From Psychromarinibacter halotolerans (GTDB lineage: Bacteria > Pseudomonadota > Alphaproteobacteria > Rhodobacterales > Rhodobacteraceae): 64,000 nt of DNA. A program made the translations under genes and the position numbers. Below the pieces are notes generated by a model. The model made no database searches, had not been told where the DNA came from, and saw only the letters and a program-made list of their open reading frames with translations. The DNA is taken from the NCBI RefSeq assembly GCF_029168315.1, contig NZ_JARGYD010000011.1, positions 62,001 to 126,000 on the forward strand, in the 5' to 3' direction. Shown one piece after another: positions 59,939 to 64,000 of the stretch (within the stretch, counting starts at the first letter, position 1; the number at the start of each line of letters is the position of its first letter).

Positions 59939-62900
59939 TCAGACAAAGTTCCAGGTAGACGCGTCTGCTTCAATGGCCGCCACGTCCGTATGACCTTCGA
60001 AGACAATGAAGCGCGAAGGGGTAAGCTGGATCGCTACATCCCCCGACCCTGCCGTCGTGAACGTTAGGTCACCGGCAGAGCTGTAACCGAAGTCTATAAG
60101 GTCAAGCGTGTCGGTTCCCACTTCGTAGTCAGTGATGAACTCTGCAACAAAGGTGGTTTCTTCGCCGAACGTGAACTCGAAGACGTCGGCGCCATCGCGA
60201 CCGCTAAGCTGATCGGCACCTTCGCCTCCGATCAGTTTGTCGTTGCCAGCGCCGCCAACAAGGACATCTGCCCCGCTTTCACCGCGGATGGTATCATCGC
60301 CGGAGCCACCCACGATCGCATCATCGCCGCCGCCAGCGAAAATCTCGGTCGCTCCAGTGTCTGTGGAGATGAAACGATCGTCTGCGTCAGTAAGGTTGTG
60401 GACCGGGTTCGTCGCGATCAGCCCATAGGTGCGTGCGAATTCAGTCGCGACGATATCGCCCGGCAGCAGATCGCTTTGCGACAGGCCTTCCAACACGATG
60501 AACCTACCGCTCCCAAGGTCTATGGCGTCCCCTTCTGCAACGGTGATGAAGCTTAGGCTCCCCGGATCCGTAATACCGAACCCGGAAAGCTCGATAATAT
60601 CTTCGCCGGGCGTGAAGTCGGTGACGAAGTCGGCAGTGAAGCCCCCGACCTGGAAATCCCCCGCCGAGAAGGCGAACATATCGCTCCCCTCACCGCCGGT
60701 TAGATTGTCAGCACCCAAACCACCGATGATGGTGTCGTTGCCAGAGCCTGCGAGAACGACGTCGTCCCCTGCACCGGAGGACACCATGTCGTCACCGGCG
60801 CTGGTGGCGATGACGTCGTCGCCGCCGTCTCCATAAACGCGATTGGGTCCAGCATCTTCAGTGATGAACCGTTCTCCGGCGGGCGTCAGTTGACTTGCCG
60901 CTGGTCCAGCTAGAACAACGGTCGTTTCTCCGTTGACCGAAGACACCTCGAAAGTCTCGCCGGAGAAGTCTCCTTCAAGCGTCAGCACGCTTTCAGGCGT
61001 CCCGTCACCATTTGCATCGAAAGACAGGATGGCCGAGCCCGCCACGACCGTGACGTCGTCCGGAGACAGGCTTGCCTCCTGCAGCACGATGGCATCCCCC
61101 GTGCCGAAGTCGCTGACGGTATCGCCGTCGAAGTCGGACAGGCTTCCGGAGATCGTGTCATTCGATCCCTGAAGCTCAAAGTATTCGGTGTCTCCCGATG
61201 CTGATAGATCGTCGCTCTCAGGCGTCCCGAGGACAAAGGTGGACCCCGTCGGTGCAACAGTCACCACAACCTCGGCGGTGCTGATCTGCCCCTCGTCATC
61301 ATCTATGACGTAAAAGAACCTGTCGGACCCAACGAAGCCGGGCATCGGAACGTACTCGATCATACCGGCTGCCGTGATCTCAGCCGATCCGAAAAGCGGC
61401 GCCGCAACACTGACGAGCGAGATGGGCCCACCCTCGGGGTCGCTATCATTTCCCAGCACGTCGATGACGATGGCGGCGCTTTCCGCTGTGTCCGCCCGAT
61501 CATCAATTCCTTGAGGCGCCAAGTTGGGTACATCGTCGTTCAGGATAGTGTGTATTGCCGTCTGGCCGGTTGGGTCGATGGAAACGTTTGTCCGATCCGT
61601 CGACACGAGTTCTACGCCGACGTCCTCATCGCTCTCGAATTCAGTGTCACCGGTTACAGAGACAACGAACGACACGCTCGCCTGGCCATCTACCAGCGTG
61701 ACTTCGTCGGGGATGGACCCCGCGATGTCCGCCGCGTTGACGGTTCCCAGCGCCGCGAGCGTTAGGGTGACAGCACCCGTAAGATCGCCGGTCCGGGTGA
61801 CCGTGAATGAGAGGTCGTAGCTACCGGAATCGCCTTCCGTGAAGCTTGACGTCGTGGACGGCGTCTCGCCGGAGCCGACGCGGGTGACAGCGACCGACAC
61901 GGTCGAGGCGAGATCGTCGTTCTCGATCGTGTAAGTCGCACTGGATGCACCGGGCTCCGTCACGACATCGGCGCGGGACGTCCCTGTGATCGCAACGGTC
62001 AAGTCCTCATCCGCCTCGATCACGTCGTCCCCGAACACGTCCAGCCGGAAATAGCTTTCCTCAACGCCCGACCGCAGAGTGACGGTCTGCGGCACGCTTC
62101 CCGAATAGTCGTCGCTATCTGCTGTTGTCGAAAGCTGCAGTGACACATCGACGTCGCCGGACAGGTCACCCAAGCGACGCACAACGAACCAGACCTCGGT
62201 ATTGCCATCAGCACCTTCGGAACCGGCCGAAGAGGCGAAGGACGTAAATCCGGCATCATCGGGATTGCCGGTCCCAACTTCGATGCTGACCGAGCTCGCG
62301 GGGTTGGCAATATCGTTTACCGTTACATCCACGGTGCCGACAGACGTGCCGCCGTTGCCATCGACGATCGTGTAGGTGAAGCTGTCCGACCCGGTGAAAT
62401 TGGCGTCCGGGGTATAGATCAGGGTACCGGAAGTGCCGACCACCACAGAGCCGTCAGCACCTTGTGTGACACCGACAACAGACAGCGGATCGCCCTCGGG
62501 ATCGGTATCATTGGCGAGTGCGTCGAAGGAAATCGAAGTGTTCTCGTCCGTCAGGACGGTATCGTCGTTTGCAGTCGGCCCGACGTTCTTCGCCGTGTAG
62601 GTCACGATATAGGTCTGCGGACCAGCCGTTTCGTTATGGTCGAGAAGATGCAAAACGTCTTCGTACTCCGGCCGTCCGCTTGGCGGGAAGGTCCGGTCCG
62701 TCTGCCAATAGTTGGCATCCAGAAGCACCTTTCCGTCGCTCTCGCGCACGATCGAGGCAATCGTGTATTCTCCCGCCCCGGGGTCCAGCAGCGACGCATA
62801 GCTATACCCTGCAGCCATCGTAGCGGTGACCTCGACCACCAAGTCCGACGGGCCTGCAACGCCATCCGCAACCTCACCAGTGGCGAGCGCGACAGCCAGA

Positions 62901-64000
62901 ACTTCGCCGTCCGAGGTATAAAGCGTGTCTGGAAGCGCGGTCGGATCGGTCTCCCAGTCATCGTTGACCAGAAAATCGGACAGGCCGTCAGAGCCAGACC
63001 GATCGTCCTGCACCACCTGCACCAGTTCGTGGATGCGGGTTTCGGTGATCAACGACAGTTCCTCGAACCCAAGGCTGTTCTCATGGGTAAAGGACACGTC
63101 GTAATCTACGAACTTGCCCTGCAGGCTCGACTGCATCAGCCACACCGCCGTTTCGGCGTCGCCAGCGGCGATGTCGCCGAAATCCGCATTCAGTGTCGGC
63201 GCGACACCTTCCCCGTTCACCTCGGTGCCGAGGATCTCGAAATCGATCAGAAGACCTTTCTCGTTCTCGATAATCTTCGGCTGGGCCGAGGTGATCGACA
63301 GGTTTGTTGCGTCACCTGCGCCAACGTTGTTGACGAGGATTCCAAGAGCGAAAGGTTGCGACACCTCGACCACGTCGTCCGTGAACGGATCGTCGGAAAA
63401 AACGTTCCGCTGCATGAAGTAATCGAGTTCCAGTTCTGCCTGCGGACGGACGGTTATCTCTTCCTGCCGCAGTGGGACCGCCACCTGAACGCCGTTCTCA
63501 ACATAGCTGAGCGAGCCAGAGATCGTGTACGTCTCTTCGCCCGAAGCGGCGGCAAGACGGGACGGCACAAGGGTAAAGGTCGCGGACCCGCTCTCGCCCC
63601 CAGCAATCACACCCGTGCCGTCAATCGCGGTCAGGCTGCCGTCGAGGAACGGATCGGTGATGCCGAATTCCGTCTGCTCGACGAGATTGCCGCTGCTGTC
63701 ACGAACCTCGATCTGCAGCGCGATGTTCGACAAGTCCTTCGTCGTCTCGTTGACGATCTCCAGTTCCGCAAGGAATGCCTGACGCGTCAGAACGACGTCC
63801 TGGCTGATCGAGATACGGACGGAGGCGCAGACGCCACCCACTGGCGCTGTTTGTTCGGCTTCCACAAGGTTAAGTGCCTGCTCTGTCAGCGACGACAAGT
63901 CCGAGTAGCCATAAGCGTCAGCAATCAGACCATGCGAAATATACGCACTCGCCAGCACCTCAAGCCGATCCAAAGCTATGAAGTCAGAACTCATACCATT
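59939..64000 (-). CDS. Large Calx-beta/cadherin-like/RTX extracellular protein, 5' end outside the window
   Basis: At least 1353 residues; the frame is open to the window edge, and the first in-frame ATG (63994) has no signal or typical N-terminus, so the true start is probably upstream. From the N-terminal side: about 400 residues of beta-rich, adhesin-like sequence, a cadherin-like/VCBS-type repeat (PTANDDTVLTDENTSI...LIYTPDANFTGSDSFTYTI), two Calx-beta domains ending in TYTIENDD and HTILNDD, a second cadherin-like repeat (LGNDSDPEGG...VPMPGFVGSDRFFYVI), and two RTX blocks (GGDDVIATSAGDDMVSSGAGD; GGSGDDTIRGESGADVLVGG) each followed by a DFTPGEDIIELSGFG-type beta-roll cap. This is the C-terminal secretion region of a type I-secreted surface or biofilm protein. 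No enzymatic domain is visible in this part. Confidence 0.9.
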   Translation of the reverse strand, partial: NGMSSDFIALDRLEVLASAYISHGLIADAYGYSDLSSLTEQALNLVEAEQTAPVGGVCASVRISISQDVVLTRQAFLAELEIVNETTKDLSNIALQIEVRDSSGNLVEQTEFGITDPFLDGSLTAIDGTGVIAGGESGSATFTLVPSRLAAASGEETYTISGSLSYVENGVQVAVPLRQEEITVRPQAELELDYFMQRNVFSDDPFTDDVVEVSQPFALGILVNNVGAGDATNLSITSAQPKIIENEKGLLIDFEILGTEVNGEGVAPTLNADFGDIAAGDAETAVWLMQSSLQGKFVDYDVSFTHENSLGFEELSLITETRIHELVQVVQDDRSGSDGLSDFLVNDDWETDPTALPDTLYTSDGEVLAVALATGEVADGVAGPSDLVVEVTATMAAGYSYASLLDPGAGEYTIASIVRESDGKVLLDANYWQTDRTFPPSGRPEYEDVLHLLDHNETAGPQTYIVTYTAKNVGPTANDDTVLTDENTSISFDALANDTDPEGDPLSVVGVTQGADGSVVVGTSGTLIYTPDANFTGSDSFTYTIVDGNGGTSVGTVDVTVNDIANPASSVSIEVGTGNPDDAGFTSFASSAGSEGADGNTEVWFVVRRLGDLSGDVDVSLQLSTTADSDDYSGSVPQTVTLRSGVEESYFRLDVFGDDVIEADEDLTVAITGTSRADVVTEPGASSATYTIENDDLASTVSVAVTRVGSGETPSTTSSFTEGDSGSYDLSFTVTRTGDLTGAVTLTLAALGTVNAADIAGSIPDEVTLVDGQASVSFVVSVTGDTEFESDEDVGVELVSTDRTNVSIDPTGQTAIHTILNDDVPNLAPQGIDDRADTAESAAIVIDVLGNDSDPEGGPISLVSVAAPLFGSAEITAAGMIEYVPMPGFVGSDRFFYVIDDDEGQISTAEVVVTVAPTGSTFVLGTPESDDLSASGDTEYFELQGSNDTISGSLSDFDGDTVSDFGTGDAIVLQEASLSPDDVTVVAGSAILSFDANGDGTPESVLTLEGDFSGETFEVSSVNGETTVVLAGPAASQLTPAGERFITEDAGPNRVYGDGGDDVIATSAGDDMVSSGAGDDVVLAGSGNDTIIGGLGADNLTGGEGSDMFAFSAGDFQVGGFTADFVTDFTPGEDIIELSGFGITDPGSLSFITVAEGDAIDLGSGRFIVLEGLSQSDLLPGDIVATEFARTYGLIATNPVHNLTDADDRFISTDTGATEIFAGGGDDAIVGGSGDDTIRGESGADVLVGGAGNDKLIGGEGADQLSGRDGADVFEFTFGEETTFVAEFITDYEVGTDTLDLIDFGYSSAGDLTFTTAGSGDVAIQLTPSRFIVFEGHTDVAAIEADASTWNFV

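Overview
The window is GC-rich, densely packed DNA that looks like a chromosome or large replicon of a Rhodobacteraceae/roseobacter-type alphaproteobacterium. The evidence is the fused iolC-DUF2090 gene, Hint-domain RTX proteins, an HWE-type histidine kinase with a single-domain response regulator, and an intergenic hairpin repeat (8121-8180) that I associate with this family. I see no rRNA, tRNA, CRISPR array, transposase or phage gene. Almost everything is catabolism, solute import and its regulation.

Region by region. (1) 1-18028: a myo-inositol catabolic operon (iolG-iolC-iolD-iolE-iolB, minus strand) with its own LacI-family regulator. Both the regulator and the operon carry an ATGACG-N6-CGTCAT operator. 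This core is flanked by two closely similar LacI-type regulators. One is divergent from a Na/phosphate symporter with a PhoU-like tail. The other is divergent from a three-gene ABC importer of the FbpABC/AfuABC class. (2) 18072-25117: a Nudix hydrolase, then an FCD-type GntR regulator facing a five-gene operon (FAD-linked 2-hydroxyacid dehydrogenase, TctC-TctB-TctA transporter, isocitrate lyase/PEP-mutase family lyase), with a strong palindromic operator between. (3) 25136-29066: a CPA1 Na+/H+ antiporter with a cNMP-binding tail, and an RTX-Hint protein. (4) 29318-41026: a set of genes around an IclR regulator: GMC oxidoreductase + RidA on one side, and on the other serine/threonine dehydratase, a sugar-type ABC importer with an unusual permease-ATPase fusion, an aldehyde dehydrogenase and an M20 deacylase. 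A 17-bp motif at the IclR promoter recurs before the GMC gene. (5) 41037-53333: a second sugar-type ABC importer with a D-aminoacylase-family hydrolase, threonine-synthase-like PLP enzyme, metallo-hydrolase, SDR dehydrogenase, LacI regulator, SIS protein and FGGY kinase. The sequence TTAATCGTTTGAC or a close variant precedes three of these units, so they probably form one regulon. (6) 53445-64000: a small SH3 lipoprotein, a decayed formylglycine-generating-enzyme fragment, a Gfo/Idh dehydrogenase, a light-sensor-like LOV protein with a giant CheB-CheR-PAS-histidine kinase and a receiver, and the C-terminal part of a very large Calx-beta/cadherin-like/RTX secreted protein that runs off the window.

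How it may work together (inference): region 1 could import a phosphorylated polyol or sugar, strip it to inositol and export the surplus phosphate. Regions 4 and 5 each pair a sugar-type importer with a deacylase and a fold-type-II PLP lyase, a combination that would suit N-acylated amino-sugar acids or related compounds. These two ideas, and the LOV/CheBR signalling module, are the best candidates for undescribed biology here.
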